64,000 bases of DNA from Neodiprion pinetum (taxonomy: Eukaryota > Arthropoda > Insecta > Hymenoptera > Diprionidae): positions 40,111,026-40,175,025 of the forward strand of contig NC_060234.1 of NCBI RefSeq assembly GCF_021155775.2, in the 5' to 3' direction. Made by a program: the position numbers and the translations under genes. Below are positions 21,754 through 36,248 of this stretch, in pieces (position 1 is the first letter of the stretch; each line of letters starts with the position of its first letter). The notes under the pieces were generated by a model. That model was not told the origin of the DNA. It did not search any database and saw only the letters and a program-made list of their open reading frames with translations.

Positions 21754-24751
21754 GTAAGGGTGAAAACAACGTTATACTCACAGGGTCGTCAGTTTTTGCG
21801 ACGATTTTTCTTCGCCTTCTCGCGGTGGTCGCGGTCCCGAATTTTCGTCCGAAAGAATCTCGTCGCGAGGAGATATTTATTATATTCCACCGTCACGCGC
21901 GACGTCAATGCTGGCGAACAATGGACCACGCGATACCCGAAACAATCGATTCAGGAGACAGGAGGGATCACAATGGTATGGTAAATTGGATCGGCGATAC
22001 CGAGATGCTACACGTGATTTTCATTCGGTATCCGCACATTACGGGTACGGATAAAGCGGTGCAAAAAATAATTGTTAACCTCCGGATGGATATCTCGAGG
22101 CTCGTTTTTTTACACCGTTGAGTGAATACCCGCGTGCAGGTTGCGAGGAAGAATGTGCGGCGATAATTCACGCGGAGCTCTCGCCAAGTTTATTCCTTGT
22201 AAAATGTTGAGGTACATCACGCGGATGATGTAGGCTTGAGAGTTACGTCTGGTATCGTCCGACGTCGGTTGGGTTCGGGCTATCATTCACGAAGGAAGGG
22301 ATCGCGGTTTGGTCAGTTTATTCAGCCGGGATTGTCATCCGCGCATTGATACCCGACGGAGCGCCGGATACCCTCAGGAAATACGAAAGTGGAAGCTGCG
22401 GTCTTGCGAGTGCATTGGGTTTTATACATGGGAGGATGATCACCGTATCGTTTGGTGCCCGAGAGCTGGCTGCCAGGCCGGCAAGTTTGGATGTTAATTG
22501 TTAGCCCGATGTCATATTTTATTGGTGTGTTTCAGTACCTAGTTCAATGTTGATTTATAATTGTTGTCAAGTCGGCTATAATTATTATAATTACAGATTT
22601 TTCGTCTTCCCCTCCCTCTCCTTACCTCTCTCTCTCTTTCTTCCTCTCTATCTCCGCCCGGGAGAACCGAGTGAAATTGACCGGGCGTTGCGTGTATACA
22701 CACACGTAGGTATGTATGTACCCGCCTTGGACGCGCCCCACGAAACTGGTTTAGGACCCGCTTGTATATACACTCAAGAACGATGCGCCAAATATTAATT
22801 AGCAGTTCGTGATTCGCGGCTAGGCGACCCGCCGACCAACCGACAAACCCGACCGTTGTTTTCATTATCCTCTGACTAATATGAAACTATTTGCCGTTTG
22901 ACTGTAATTAGCGAGGAACCCATTAGTTCAGGGATCTTTCTACATCTGTCTCTCTTTCTCTTTACCTCACACTCACATTCGCACGCACGCACTCCGCGTC
23001 CACGCGAACATTCGTGTACGCATTACTGCAGCGTGGCACCGTCAGTCGGAGTCAGTGAATAAACGAGTCGATTTTTTTTTCCACCTCGTGCAAATCTCGC
23101 GGTCCAATTCTCTCGATCCTGGAACACTGGAGGAAAGAAAACGCACGCGGGCCAAATTCTAGCCGCATTCCAAACGTCCTTCGCGGATTATTCTTCCTCG
23201 GTTTTTAAAAATTCTCGTCAAGATAGATCGATAAACGGAATCGCCACTGTCCTCGGTTTCGTTTAATCTAGTTTCTTAACGCGTCCGAAGCTTCGAGGAA
23301 CGAACCCAGGCGACGTGGCAGCATCGGATCCTTAAGGGGTGCGGGAGGCGGAGGCAGTTAAGACGAACATTAATGTCGCCTCCTTCGCCGGGACTTACGT
23401 GTGTATAACCCAGAGGGCAGTACAAAGTGGTGGCCAATAGTTAACCACCATCTGACATCTGGTGTAACGTCAGACTCGTCGTACAAGACGCGGATGACTT
23501 GTCGTCGAAAGGATGCAAAGTTTCGAGTATCCCTGGGCAAAAGAAACGGACCGTTTATCACCTTCCGTAGCCTCTGTCTTCCACCTTTGCTTTTTTGCGC
23601 AAGGCTAGATGATCATCGACATGAATTTCGAATGCTTATGCTACACGAGGCTGCGATATTAACGTTTATATGCTTCCGCGAGGAAAGTCTCTCCGTGCGT
23701 TGTCCATTTGTGCAGGAGCGATTTCAGGGGATATGTTATGGTTATAGAGGAATTGCACGCGAGTTGTGAAGGGGGGAGTTTAAAAACTCGGGTGAACAAA
23801 CCTCCGAGTTAATCTTCCATATAATTACTCTGGCATCGCTATGCGCACTGCACCGAGCGAGAGTAACTAAGAGAGTGAGAAAGAAAAGAGCGGCTAGTCG
23901 TATATATTGTGTTTCATAAATTATCATCGGCAAAACAGTCTCCGGCGCTTATAATACATGACTTAGCTTCTGTAGCCGAGACAGCTATTGCACAGGCATC
24001 TGTGCTGCGGTTTAATTGTTCAGCACATGCCGGTTTCACCTCTTATCTTCTTCTTCCTGGGATTATTTACTTCCTGTTCCATGTTGCACTGTGAGAAGAA
24101 TCAGACCCCCGAATTATTCATTTGACGATTACCCTGCGAGCTCGTTGCAGGTTGGTTCGTTTTGCGCAGCGCGTAGAAAAGTTGCGAGAAATATGCGGAA
24201 CCCGTTTCTGTTAATTTCAAAAAATATTTTAGATCTTACATCTCATGTGGTCAATGTATGGACAACATCTTCTGGCGTTAAATCTACAGTAATTGTGGCG
24301 AGAGTTACCAATCCCGTAATAAAAGTAATAAAAAAAAAAAATAGCTAGTTCCAACATGCTTAGATAGACATACCGCAATTGATGTAGATTTGACTCCAAA
24401 AAACTGCTCTCCACGCATTCACCACAACAGATGTAAAATCTACATTACATTTTTTTCCGTTCATCGCTAGATAAACTCCTATAGTACACATCCTAGGTCG
24501 TTGACACGGTGCGGAATACATACGAGAATTATGAGCGACGAAAAAACACCGAAGCAATCCCGCATATGTCTTTAACTAGCAAAACGCCACCGGGTATGAT
24601 TACAACTGCGGCGGTGCAGGTTCTGACGCACCGCATGGGCAAATTTCTTTCAATTAACCGTATGTTGATGTAAAATTACCCGCGGACCGATCCTCTCTAG
24701 CTCCTCATTACTGGCCAGAGGTCGCCGGTGTCTCACTACCGGCATATTGCC

Positions 24752-24775
24752 GAGAGAAGAGAGAGAAAGAGAGAG

Positions 24776-24807
<32 letters not shown>
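24752..24807. repeat. (GA)n microsatellite
   Basis: Imperfect then perfect GA units. GA arrays can bind GAGA-type factors in insects, but nothing else here supports a regulatory role. Confidence 0.9.
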
Positions 24808-24810
<3 letters not shown>

Positions 24811-27800
24811 GAAGTGCGTTCTGCACTCTCGAGCCCCGCGATTTCGCCGTTCGCGTTCTCTCGCCGCGAAGCTTGCGGAAAAGTTTAACGTTTAGAGATA
24901 GAAAATTTTTCTCCTCTGATATTCAGGAGGTGCCGGCGATTATGTTGATCGGGTGAAATTATCGGGTAAAGGAATTCGACGATGGGCATGGCCTCGCACA
25001 CCTCGAGGACCGACTGATCTATCCCCCGTAGGTATACCACGCGGACGGGAGAACGCGGAGAGTCAAATCCCACGCAAGTATATCCCGGTGAAACAACTTT
25101 CGACGAGTGTGCATCGCGCTCTTGCTCTTGCTGCTTCTATCCACGCCGATGCAACGATGCACACGTTGCGTATATGTATGCCTCGGCTAACGTCGTAAGG
25201 TAATCGAGGGTGCGATTATGTTGGTGCCGAGCGGAGAAAGCGGCCTTACTTACTCGCGACTACCAGATATCACGAGCAATTTGTAACACATGCATGTGCA
25301 TCATTTTCCGCCTTGGATTATAAGCAGGTATTAGCATTTACATTCACACGTATTCAATACCGCTGCCAGTGTGGGTCGCGTGTCCTCGGGAAAAACGTGA
25401 AGCCTTCCGGAACCGATTCGCGTGGGTACAAAACTCGCGAACGATTTACTAAGTTTCGTTTCACCTGAGTTGGAGAAATTATCGCCTTAATATTATTATG
25501 CGTGAAATTGTTCGTCTATACCTATTTATTCCGCACAGATAATTATCATGCTCGGAAAATTGTTCATATTATTATCGTAGGGATTTTTTTTTTTTTGTAG
25601 AACAACTGGGTGCAGTATAGTGATTCGAAGGATTAGTACGCGTATTTACTGTCGAGAGATGCGTGGCAAGATAACGCGCTGTTTTTTTCTTTCAAGATTT
25701 TTTTTTAATCCTCTCAGGAAGGAATAGCCGAGGGAAACAGGAGAGGAGAGAGGGAGGATGTGTATCCTGGGCTATTTTTCTTCTCTCGAGCGTCTTTTTT
25801 CCCCGGGCCGGTTTCCCTGGGTGAATCCGGGGATAAACTGACCATGGTATATTACCGGCATATCCAGACATGCCTGGAACGTGTGAACCACCCTTAAGGC
25901 GTTACGGCGCTGACATGAATGACCTATTGAGCTCACGTGGTGCGCCTTATGGAGGCTCGGAACACCCGGGGAAACCTATATCAAAGAATGACGTCCGGGG
26001 AACACGTTCAAGTTTCGTAACCATTGCGTTGGAGTACCTATACGTATGCCGCGTACCCACCTACAAATGGAAAGGCGGCCCCGGAAAAAAATCCTCAGAC
26101 TACACGTCGATTATAATGGAATTAACGCTAATTCCCCGGTACACCGGAAAGGACATTCCTCCCAGCCATGTATGCCTGCATAAACTAGGTACGCGGGAAT
26201 CGGATAATCACCTTATACCACTTCGCTTCAACGCTCCGCCAATATGTATATGTAGAATGTCCAGGTTTCACACCCCGCGTCTCTTGTCACTTATGCTCGA
26301 TCGAAACAATGGCTATTCCTATTTGAATGGCGAATAAATTTATGCGGCGTTGACAGTGGGCGGGTCGCGATGCAACCCAACGTTTCCTGCGCGGGGGTAA
26401 ATTCATATCGAAAACATTTTCCACGTCATGCTTTCACTGTCGGCCAGCCAAGTAGAACGAAATATGCAGATATGTTACGTATTTTCTTTCATCGTTGTCG
26501 CTATTCTTATTTTTTAAGCATACACGGTTTAATTCTCATAACTTCAGAAACAAGTTTGAAAAAACTCAAACTCGATGATATTCAATCTTCGACCAAGTAA
26601 CTTGAAGAATTCTATACTCAGTTTTCCTTTCTTCGACAAGTGCCCTTAAAACGATCATTAAACATTGTTCCGACTGAGCTTTCTTTCACGAGAGAAGATT
26701 TGAAATTTCCGAACAGAATCCGGGAATGCCGGCAATCTGCGAATATTCTCACTCATACGTGAATCTCTGTATTACGTGATCGAGACCGAATTTTCATAGG
26801 ACCCAATCATTTTCATTAACCGATCGGCGTCGACTTGTGATGCCTGCGGAAGGAATATATCGAAGCATCACGGTATCTCGACGGTCGTAAGTTCACCCGG
26901 CGAAGATCGTCACGATGCAATTTTTTCCCCAGACGTCACGCTTCGCCGTGAAACGAGGTTAGTGTTACAGAACTACGCGATCTCGAGTGATCTTCCTACG
27001 TTGGCTTGGCCAACGGAAGATTCTCACATCCGAGCACCGATTCTCCCCCGCGAATATCGCAAGTATTCGCAGGCGCGTACCGATCCCGATTTATGGGCCC
27101 AGAGTCATTAGTCCGATACTTTCCCCTTCCCTCCTCTCTCGCCTCGGTGCAGATGAGAATCTTCACCCGCAGTCCGCGGCCGATAGCCGCCTTAAAGACC
27201 CCCAAGAAACGCAGATTAGCCGGATGATGGCACGGGCGGAGTCCTAAGTACCCGAGTATAACTCCGGCAAGGAGGATTACCGGCATCCCACTATCGCCCT
27301 TATCACTCGTTCATCTACACCGGGAACCAACAACCTCCTCATATTTCTGCGCTGTCCAGCCTCGCCGAGCAACCGCGTGCGCATTTCATTCGAAATCCTT
27401 TACATCGTACATGCCATGCGCTCGTACAATATACCTTCGTATAATTCCTTATATACCCGCACCAGAGGATCACTTCATCCCGGTTCCCGCAGTAACTGCA
27501 TATTCGTAATTGTTATTATACGGTTGTATTCCGCAAGTTGCGGACACGGAATAGGGGTTTATACTTCTCGCCAAACGTGGATAGCTATCATCATCCTTCA
27601 TTTTTTATTTCACCATCCTGCACTGATCATTCGTAACCAAGTGGTCAACATTAACGGGGGTTTTTCTCTAATCGATACAATTCATATCCTTCAAATCTAC
27701 AGTGCAATACCTTTTCCAAAACGGTTTTCCTCGGCGAAATCCTCCCCGAAATGTCTGTAAAAAAAAAAAAAAATTAAGCGCGCCCGCAGGACTCACATTT

Positions 27801-30800
27801 CTCGAGGTGAACCCTGCGGTATACCTTTGCGTTACAGCCGGCCAAGAAGTGAGCGAATCTCACGTGCGAGGACCGTATCACCTTCTGTTGTATATTGCGT
27901 ATTAAAGCTGGATATGCGGAACTATCCGCTGCACGAGCGGTATGTGCCGGGTTCTCCGCTACTCCCGCAGGATTTGTACACACGTGCACACGTGGTGAGT
28001 CGAGCGAGGAGAGCGAGACGTCGAAAGAGGGCTAGAGAGGAAGATCGAGGTGGACGAAGCGGGGAGAAAACTCTTGACTCTCCTCTCCGCGACCCACGCT
28101 TTCATAACTCCTGCATTAACAACCGCCTTCACCCACACCGAGCCGGTACTCGATATCCTACACGCCGGTGTTCAGATACGCTATCGCCCCGGCCTGCACC
28201 CTCGGGCTACGCTGATATTCCTTCGGATCGAGAACCCGGCTTACCGGGGCGTATTTAGCGGTAGGCTCGTTACGGAATGAGTTTATAAGGCTCGTTGCGC
28301 CCCGATTCCATCCTCTTCTGGGGCTAGGATGCGATCCTCCGAACAAAGATTCACCAGTTTTACACCAAGATAGGCGGCGAGACTTAAAACTGAGGCACAT
28401 TCTAACAATTCGTTGATACTTGTTGGTAGCTCTGAACTCGATATTTTCAACTGATCTATCGGCATTATTCGCATATTGTTCGGATTGAATGGAAATTTTC
28501 TGCAACAACCTTTTGAGAACGAATGAGAAAGAAAAACACTTAATATTAACCTACAGCAATGTTACTGGGATCAGTAGTAACGAACGCAACAATATCCTTC
28601 TACTGTGTGATTGAAACGAGTCTGAGGAAATTCGAATAACACAAGCCAAGGTATTGAAAAATTTGAGAAACAGAGGTTCGAAATTATTAGACTCTGCTGT
28701 TCTTGACAAAATTCTAATGTTTTTTTTAACCTTTTCCCCATTCGTCCCGAACAAATTTATTTCAACAGTGGCAAAAGATTTCGTTTAGGTATTAAAAAAA
28801 ATATGCAACGCCGCGTAAAGCGACATAGAATGATGATTAGACCGTCAAATCATGGTGATGCATGAGATAGAACGTAACCTTCCTGTATTAAGCGAGAACA
28901 AGCTGCGGAGTCTGCTCACGAAGTCCTCGCAATCCTGGCTGGGCGCAATTAATCTCGAGCAAGCTTGAGAGCAGCATATAAGACGTTACCCGTAAAAAAT
29001 CTTTATACCGCCTTGGAGGAATTCATCCTGAGTATCGATCGTTATAATAACTACCATCAGCTCTGTAACCAACCAACCAGCCAACCTACCCCGCTGCAAG
29101 CCTGTTAATAGTTCAAACTCGGATATCGAACGCGGCATCTGTTTTAACCAACGACGGGACAAGAAATTGCAAACGCATCAACGTCCATGCTCCAGCCAGC
29201 TAGCTGGCTACGTACTGCAAGTGCATACACGTACGATTTATCGCGTATATTGTATACGCGGACTGCACACACGTGCGACTCTTGCACAGGCATTATATGC
29301 CGGGGGATTATCGTTGCATGCGTGCCCGATGATATGCACATATCCGTGCAATACGTATTTGCGCTATCGTGACTAGAACTGCAGATTCTTCCGCATTTCC
29401 CTAATTGCTCTCGTCACCCGCGACGCCGTTCTTCGCTGTCAGTTCAAAGCTGCACGCTGCGTCGACGCAGCATCGTCGCGAATGGTTCTCACAGTCTGCA
29501 CATGTGTAATTAATCCGATGCAGATTCGGATCGTCGCGGTATCCTCCAAGATGCGTCGGACCTTTTCTCTCGGAATATGAGCGAAGGGATGCGAAGAATC
29601 TCCGGTATTGAACTACCTCGAAAGCGACAGTTGGCGGTTCGGTAATAAAAGTACAGTGGCAGGTGGAGCTTTCTCTTGGCTGCTGCTGGAGCAGCGGGCC
29701 GGTAATGCGACATGTGTTGATCCTCATTAGCCAACGCGTAGCTCAGCTCCTCGTCGCCTTTTATTGAGCATCGAATTATCCGAGGTGACCCTGGGAGCAG
29801 CTGCCGCGATCTGGATCGCAAAATAGGCGAACAAGATGCAGGGCTGGACCCTGGTTCCCTCAGGAAACGAGGGACGCGAGCTGCGGCGGATACAAGATCC
29901 CGACTGTTATGACGGCGGATACGCTAAACCGATTCTTGGGAACGCTTTTGACCCGACCACCTGCTGTTCGCGCGCGTCCCGGTTCTTCTGGTATGTCGTG
30001 TTCACCTGTGGTATAACACCGAATACAACCAAGGCTTCGTGGTATGCCGCGGTCACACGTCACCGGAACCAGATTACGCAACCTTAACCCCGGTCAGCCA
30101 TCTCGACGGGTCGCCGACTGCACCTTGCGCGATTTCCTTATAACGGCGTCCTTGCATCGGACGTTTCGTTTCAACTGGTTATAGACTTGTTTTTTCTCTC
30201 TTACCTATTCTTTTCGTCGTTTTTGCAAACAATTATTACGAGACGACCGGTCCGGATCAAGGGAAGGTAGACTGATGGAAATGGAGGATTTTCATTTATG
30301 TGAAACCGAAGTACGTCTGGCTGAGGGATTTAGAAATTTTTAAAAAAGAATAAAGTCTCACGAAACGATTCCCAAACTGACTACGAGCGGTAATTTATAA
30401 GTTTTTGAAAAGGAGATTATACGGAAGATCAGTTCTGAATGGTCAACTTCTGATCAGTCGTAACAAGGCAAATCGATCCATATTACATATTTCAATAAAA
30501 GTAAACAGAATCGAATCAAATTTTTACCCTTAATTTAATTTTGATTTTCAAGTTTGTTGGCATCCGAATAGATTGAACTTTTCATTTTACGTAAATTTTT
30601 GTTGTTCATTCGAGCATTCTTCGTTGATCGAGGTTCCATTTTACGCCTTGTCTTTGATGCTTTGCGATATTTAACGAAACGACAATTTGTTCTTAAGAAT
30701 TATGTTATTTAAGAATTGCACTATATTATACACTCAAAAATTTCCAAGTCCTGCACGTTTCGATTTGAGATATCGCGGTTCGCGAGTCGATCGTTTCAAA

Positions 30801-31444
30801 TTTCCCGCCAAGTCGGAACGACGATCCGTAACGATCGTAGGCGGATATCTTCGCGCGTATAAATTCCAAATCGCGTCAATTCTCGATCATGCCGCACACG
30901 GTGGTGGTTGAGCCGCTAAGATGTACCCGGAGCATCTCGTTTTATGCCGTATATATATATGTGCCGGACGCCGAGACGCCCAGACGTTGGAGGACAGTTT
31001 ACGACCTCGGCGCTCTCTAGGCCTTCGACCGACCACCTGTCGTTGCTGCACCAGCGTCCTGATGTGCAACAACCGGGATAGAAGGAGAGAAAGAGCGGGA
31101 ATATCGGGAGAGGAAGCGAGAGGTACGAATCCTAGTGAAACCCACACGTCTCCGAGGTATATCCGTAAAGATGCGCGCCAAGTAGGCCTCCCACAGGCGC
31201 AGGAACACGGGAACCGATACGTGCAACGATAGCCGCGATTTCCTCCCGCGGCAGGCCGGAAGATCGCCGGGATGATCTCTGTAGGCGAGTTCATGCGAGA
31301 GCTAGTCGGTGAAATCCTGCGAGATATCTCTATACTCCATGAAGTCGGGAAAGCTGTCTCGAGGGATGCGATGAGGCGAGGGGAAGAAAGGAGGGGGAAA
31401 AAACGTCGACCCAAAAGTGTGGCAGACTCGATAATAACGGGGTT

Positions 31445-31447
<3 letters not shown>

Positions 31448-31483
<36 letters not shown>
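31448..31483. repeat. (GA)n microsatellite
   Basis: About 18 GA units. It creates Arg/Glu-rich and Leu/Ser-rich shadow ORFs on the two strands. Confidence 0.95.
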
Positions 31484-31487
<4 letters not shown>

Positions 31488-34400
31488 CGGGGAAAGGGAG
31501 AAAATTCGATGGTTCGTCGGTTCTCACACCTTTTATAACATATGTAACAAAATGCCGCGACGTCGACTCGCGGCACCCGGTGCAAAATCCCATTCGCGAA
31601 GCCCTCGCGGGCTTCTACCGTCCAATTATAACAGCTATAGAGTATAACCTTTATGTCAGTTAGTATAAGTATGGCCGAGACGGTATAACGCGATCCCGGC
31701 TTTACCTAAAGCGTTTAATGCTCCGTCCGTCGTATATATATTCTCTAATTAAGCGTATCATTAGATTTTTACCCTACCCCCACCTCCTTATTCCTTATTT
31801 CTCCCCATCCAACTTTTTTTCTCATCTCCTATTTTATACACAGATGTATAAGGAATATAGATGTGTGCACGCGTGTATCACGCTTTTTCTACGCGCTTGC
31901 TGTCCGGTATATAAGATTGCTTTCTTTCCTCCTTGGTTACTTCCATGATCATTACGGACGGTCGACGGAGAATCTTGCGACGGATAAAAAGTGTACTGTT
32001 GACGGGTTAAATCTAACTAACTTATACAACGCTTTAGAAATTGTGAAAATATCGTTTTTATTAGGACTTGCGGGGACGAGTTGTCAGCAAATATTTTTCG
32101 CCGATGCAGACTGATTGATAAAAGAAACTGAATTCCTCGAAATTTCATCGAACGTTGTGTAAATCCAATCACAGAACGGAATGCGTGGAATATACCTGAC
32201 AAAGAGACGTATAATTACACGTTTCTGCAATAAAAGTCCTATGACCAACATATTCCAAAAATAGAAATCAGCAATTATTCGAGTTTTACGTCATGCTGAA
32301 TTTTTATGTAATAAGTATGCACAGTCACTTAGGCTAAGACGTTCTTTAACGCTGTTACAAAAAATGGTCTGAAATAAATTATGCAGGGATAATTTATTGC
32401 CTGAATTGATGGTCGCGACAAGTTTTGTATAGCATTGATGTTTTTTGTGGCATGTTTTTATTTTCCTTCTTTACATAAGCCAACGACTTGAACTGCACAG
32501 GCTTGTTGTATCTTTTCTGCCGTTTTGTGGGTTAAAGAATAGCTGAACGATACTTATCGAAATTTGGTACATTTTTTGTTACCATTTTTTGTAGAAAAAT
32601 GTGATTCACAGAACAAGCGATAAAAAATACATCGTTTTATTCATTTCAAATTTGGGCGTATACGCTTCTTTCGAATTGGTAACGAAATAAATTGGTATCC
32701 AACAGATTCGCCATCTCGTAATTCACTTGGGCAGATAATTGGGTCGATTTCTTTCTCTTAAAACCAGCAACGATCACGTTCAATTATTTCGTCTTTCGTT
32801 AATTTCTCCTTGTGGTTATACATATACCGTACACTCAATCTCGAGTTGCAAATGTAGTTCATTAGCGATATCGACACACTTTCCGTTCGTTTATTTTCCT
32901 CGCACGTTTATAATATTTCCCTGCACTCGATCAACGTAACAATTAATTTCCTCCATCCTTATCCTTTAATCGGGTGGTAGAATTATCTTTCAATGATTTT
33001 TATTTCTCCTCATACGCGTACGCGACGTTCAGGTTGACATTGATGATTTACCACGCCCATCACTTTCGCACTTTCTAATTCCTCGTTCAAAAGTAAAAGG
33101 AAGAAAAAAAAAAAAACTTGTAACCTGCATAACCTGCGTAAGTTTATTAACAGACAATCTTCACTGCAGCGTTGTAGCTTTCTCATCGATTTGATCGCGC
33201 ACCTCGCAATTTGATTCTGAAATTTCTTTTCAAAGGAACCTGATGCGTTGCGTAATTACTCGTTAATCGGATTTCGCTCTCCCTCCTCGATTCCTGTCGT
33301 TCTTTCAATCGGTCCAAGACCTGAAACGGCTCCAAACGCGTCTTCGAGAGTTCGGAACGCTGCTGCGGTTCGGTTGCAAAACTCACGAGATCCCCAGGGA
33401 GACAGGAGATGAGAGTCCGAGTGAATAACGCGTATCTGATATCAGTCGCGCGACTGGCATTTTGCAGAGCGCGCGAATATCTTGCCGCGTGCGAATGTGT
33501 GCAGGACGAAGTATACATGCGCGATATTTCCGAGCTGCGGCGAGATTTACCGTCGACCTGAAACGCAGGGAAAGGCGAGGCTAGACGGTCAGGCGAACTT
33601 CTCGGCAGCTTTTACTTCAGCGCGTTCTCGAGTTATTGCTCGAAACCGTGGATTCTTGAAAGCTGCAACATTGAGCAGCGCCTAGTTGCATTCGCTCGGC
33701 CGATGTGCCACCTACACACCTGCGGCCTACTCGCCTACCTTAGCAACCTCGCGGAAATACAAACCAGGCAAATGCTAACGACTATCGTGTAGGTACTTAG
33801 CGCTGACGATCAACACCGAGCTCTGTAATCTAACCACCGAGAGCGACGATCGCGCTTTCTTCCACCTCGTGTCGCGAATATTGGTAACTTACGACTCAAA
33901 GTTCACCAGGAAGATCTACGGTCTGTTTGGCGACCTGAAAAATTTGCAACTTCCTTATAAACACTCTGAAATATACTTTCATAATCTTTGTTGTGGTTAA
34001 ATTCTCCATTTTATACTTACCTAGGTCCTTTTTGGGTTATATTTGTCAGCTGGTAATTTTTAATTTTTGCCATTTTTTCACCGTTTCTAGATCACTCTAG
34101 ATGTTTTCAGACCACGAGTCTTTCTTCTGTTGTTCTTTGGCCATGCTCGACTAGTTTCGAATGATATTTAACTTTTTAACCAACTCTTACCTCTTATTCG
34201 ACTATATTGGGTCAGCATTAACGATTTTTGGTTATTTCTACTTGTTTCGAGTATTTTTCCCCCATAAATATATTTTTTCATAATTATGTTAGTATCTGTG
34301 CGTCTGTCTCTGATTCTTTTGACCTTTTACACCACTTTGATCCTTTTTTACAGTGGCTAAAAGTGTCGATAGACCGTTGGACGAATGTATTGATACGAAA

Positions 34401-35426
34401 CAGGTTGCAATAAAGATTTTTTTTTCTCAACGCGAGGAAGAAACAAGATCAAAGAAAAAATCAAGCGTCAGGTTTATCTATCCAGCAAAAGTTGAACGCT
34501 GCTAGGACTTGCTTATGACGTTCGTTAATTTGAAAATTTACGATTGCTTCGGTTTAATTATTGCTTATCCACTGAGGTTAGGGGGTCCGCCATAACTCAG
34601 CATCCGACGAGATGTATACGCATCCAGACACACACGCATGCGCGCACGGGAGTCGCAGGAGCTGGACCGATCGTCTCTGTATTTTGAATTCAAGCCTTTT
34701 TTGTCGTCTTATTTGAATTTTGTCCTTCTAAAACTGAATTATAAAAACATACATGTCCGTGAATTTAAATCTAATCATACGTTTCGCGTCTAATATACAT
34801 TTATACCTAGCGCGGGCTTAAAATCTAAAGTCATACAAATTACTCTATAATGTTGCCTTCTTAATTACCGGGAACACTGGTCCGGCCATAGTCAAATTCG
34901 AGAGGAGGCATAACGCTGCAATTTTAGATATAATAAAAAAGACGACGAGGAACGTGTGCAGCCAACAAAAATGAAACAACCTTGTTCATTTGTTCGAAAA
35001 TTCTAAGTACGTACATAGCGTGCATCGTTTCATATACGCGTACAAGCTGCGTGTAGATGCATGTACGTGCATACGATATATATATGTATATATATGAGAT
35101 GGGACATTTGTGTGTAAGAGGTAACGTGCACGCGGCTTTGGCGTCGCGAGATCGTACGTGTGTCGTTAATTCACTAGACTTTTTCACGGTTGCAAATTAC
35201 ACTTTGTTCCGGCGGGTCTCCGCGTGCCGAGGGGAATTAAAACTTTTCAATTCAAACGTACGGAATTGCAACTGCAAGCAGTTATGCCAGAGCCACGGAA
35301 CGAAGGGAGCGGAAGAAGGCAGAATGGGGAAAAAAAAACGTGAAATAAAAATAAGGGGCGATGAGAGAAGAAAAGGGAAAAGAAATAATAATTTGCAAGT
35401 CGTTATGAATTTGCTTCATCCGGTGG

Positions 35427-35474
35427 AAAAAAAAACAAAAAAAAACAAAAAAACATTAAAAAAAAAAAAAAAAA
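35427..35474. repeat. A-rich simple sequence
   Basis: Runs of 7-17 A separated by single C or short interruptions. Confidence 0.85.
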
Positions 35475-35780
35475 TTAATTCCCAACGTGTGTTCTTCGCA
35501 TCGCGTATTATACGTATATATGTATGTATAAGAAGCGACATTATATAGATACGCGGGCATGCGAACCGCGTCGAGGGAAACCAACCTCCCGACTGAGAGA
35601 ACATCACGAACCTCCTCACTGCAAATGAACCGCCATTTTTATACCTCTTCTTTGGCTGCCGCAGTGCCAATTCCTGCGCGTTTTCGGTCGCGTGAATAAA
35701 AACGAAGCGAATTGAAATAATATACGAGATTCATTGTGAACCCTTTCGGATCTCGCCTGCATCTTTTCACATGCATGTGT

Positions 35781-35803
35781 ACACACACACACACACACAC
35801 ACA
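35781..35803. repeat. (AC)n microsatellite
   Basis: About 11 uninterrupted AC units. Confidence 0.95.
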
Positions 35804-36220
35804 TTTGTCAGTTGCAGATGTGTAACGATTATCCCGAGAGGCGAGAGGCATCCTCGAAATGTCTGCCGATTTCAATCACCGGATAAAAATCTGGTTAGAC
35901 AAATCGAATTCGCTTATGCGATTTCACTAACTGGTATTTTATCATCTCACGCAGTGTCAAAGTGTTGGCCAATCATCGGACGTTACTGAGATGAAATTTA
36001 GATTTTTCTTTCAGCATGAAAATGCAGAAAAGAGTCGATACGAATCCAGAAGCGTATACTTTCAGCATGAAAAGAGCGACGAGAGGTCGGAAAATCACAG
36101 TAATGGCCGTGTTATCTGATTGCCGAAATCAGGGGTCCGGACAACCCTTCATTCTTCTTCGCCGGGGAAGAGAAACCGATCTTTCGGACGAGGAAGAGAG
36201 AAGAAGCGAGAACAGAGGCG

Positions 36221-36248
36221 AAGAAGAAGAATAAGAAGAAGAAGAAGA
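36221..36248. repeat. (GAA)n microsatellite
   Basis: Nearly perfect GAA units with one ATAA interruption. Confidence 0.9.

Larger units (their letters stand above)
21754..32000 (+). other. ds: Cadherin intron, first part (no further exon recognised)
   Basis: Begins with the GTAAGG donor; the reading frame stays open only to 21984. No DxNDNxP linker or other cadherin segment is visible. Contents include (GA) arrays at 24752-24807 and 31448-31483, poly-T near 25584, an A13 run near 27761, and scattered CT-rich sequence. The minus-strand frame at 30887-31585 runs through the (GA) repeat and is not believed to be coding. Confidence 0.6.

Noticed and set aside
30887..31585. 232-codon minus-strand frame
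   Set aside because: The apparent Ser-Leu repeat domain is the translated (GA)n microsatellite.
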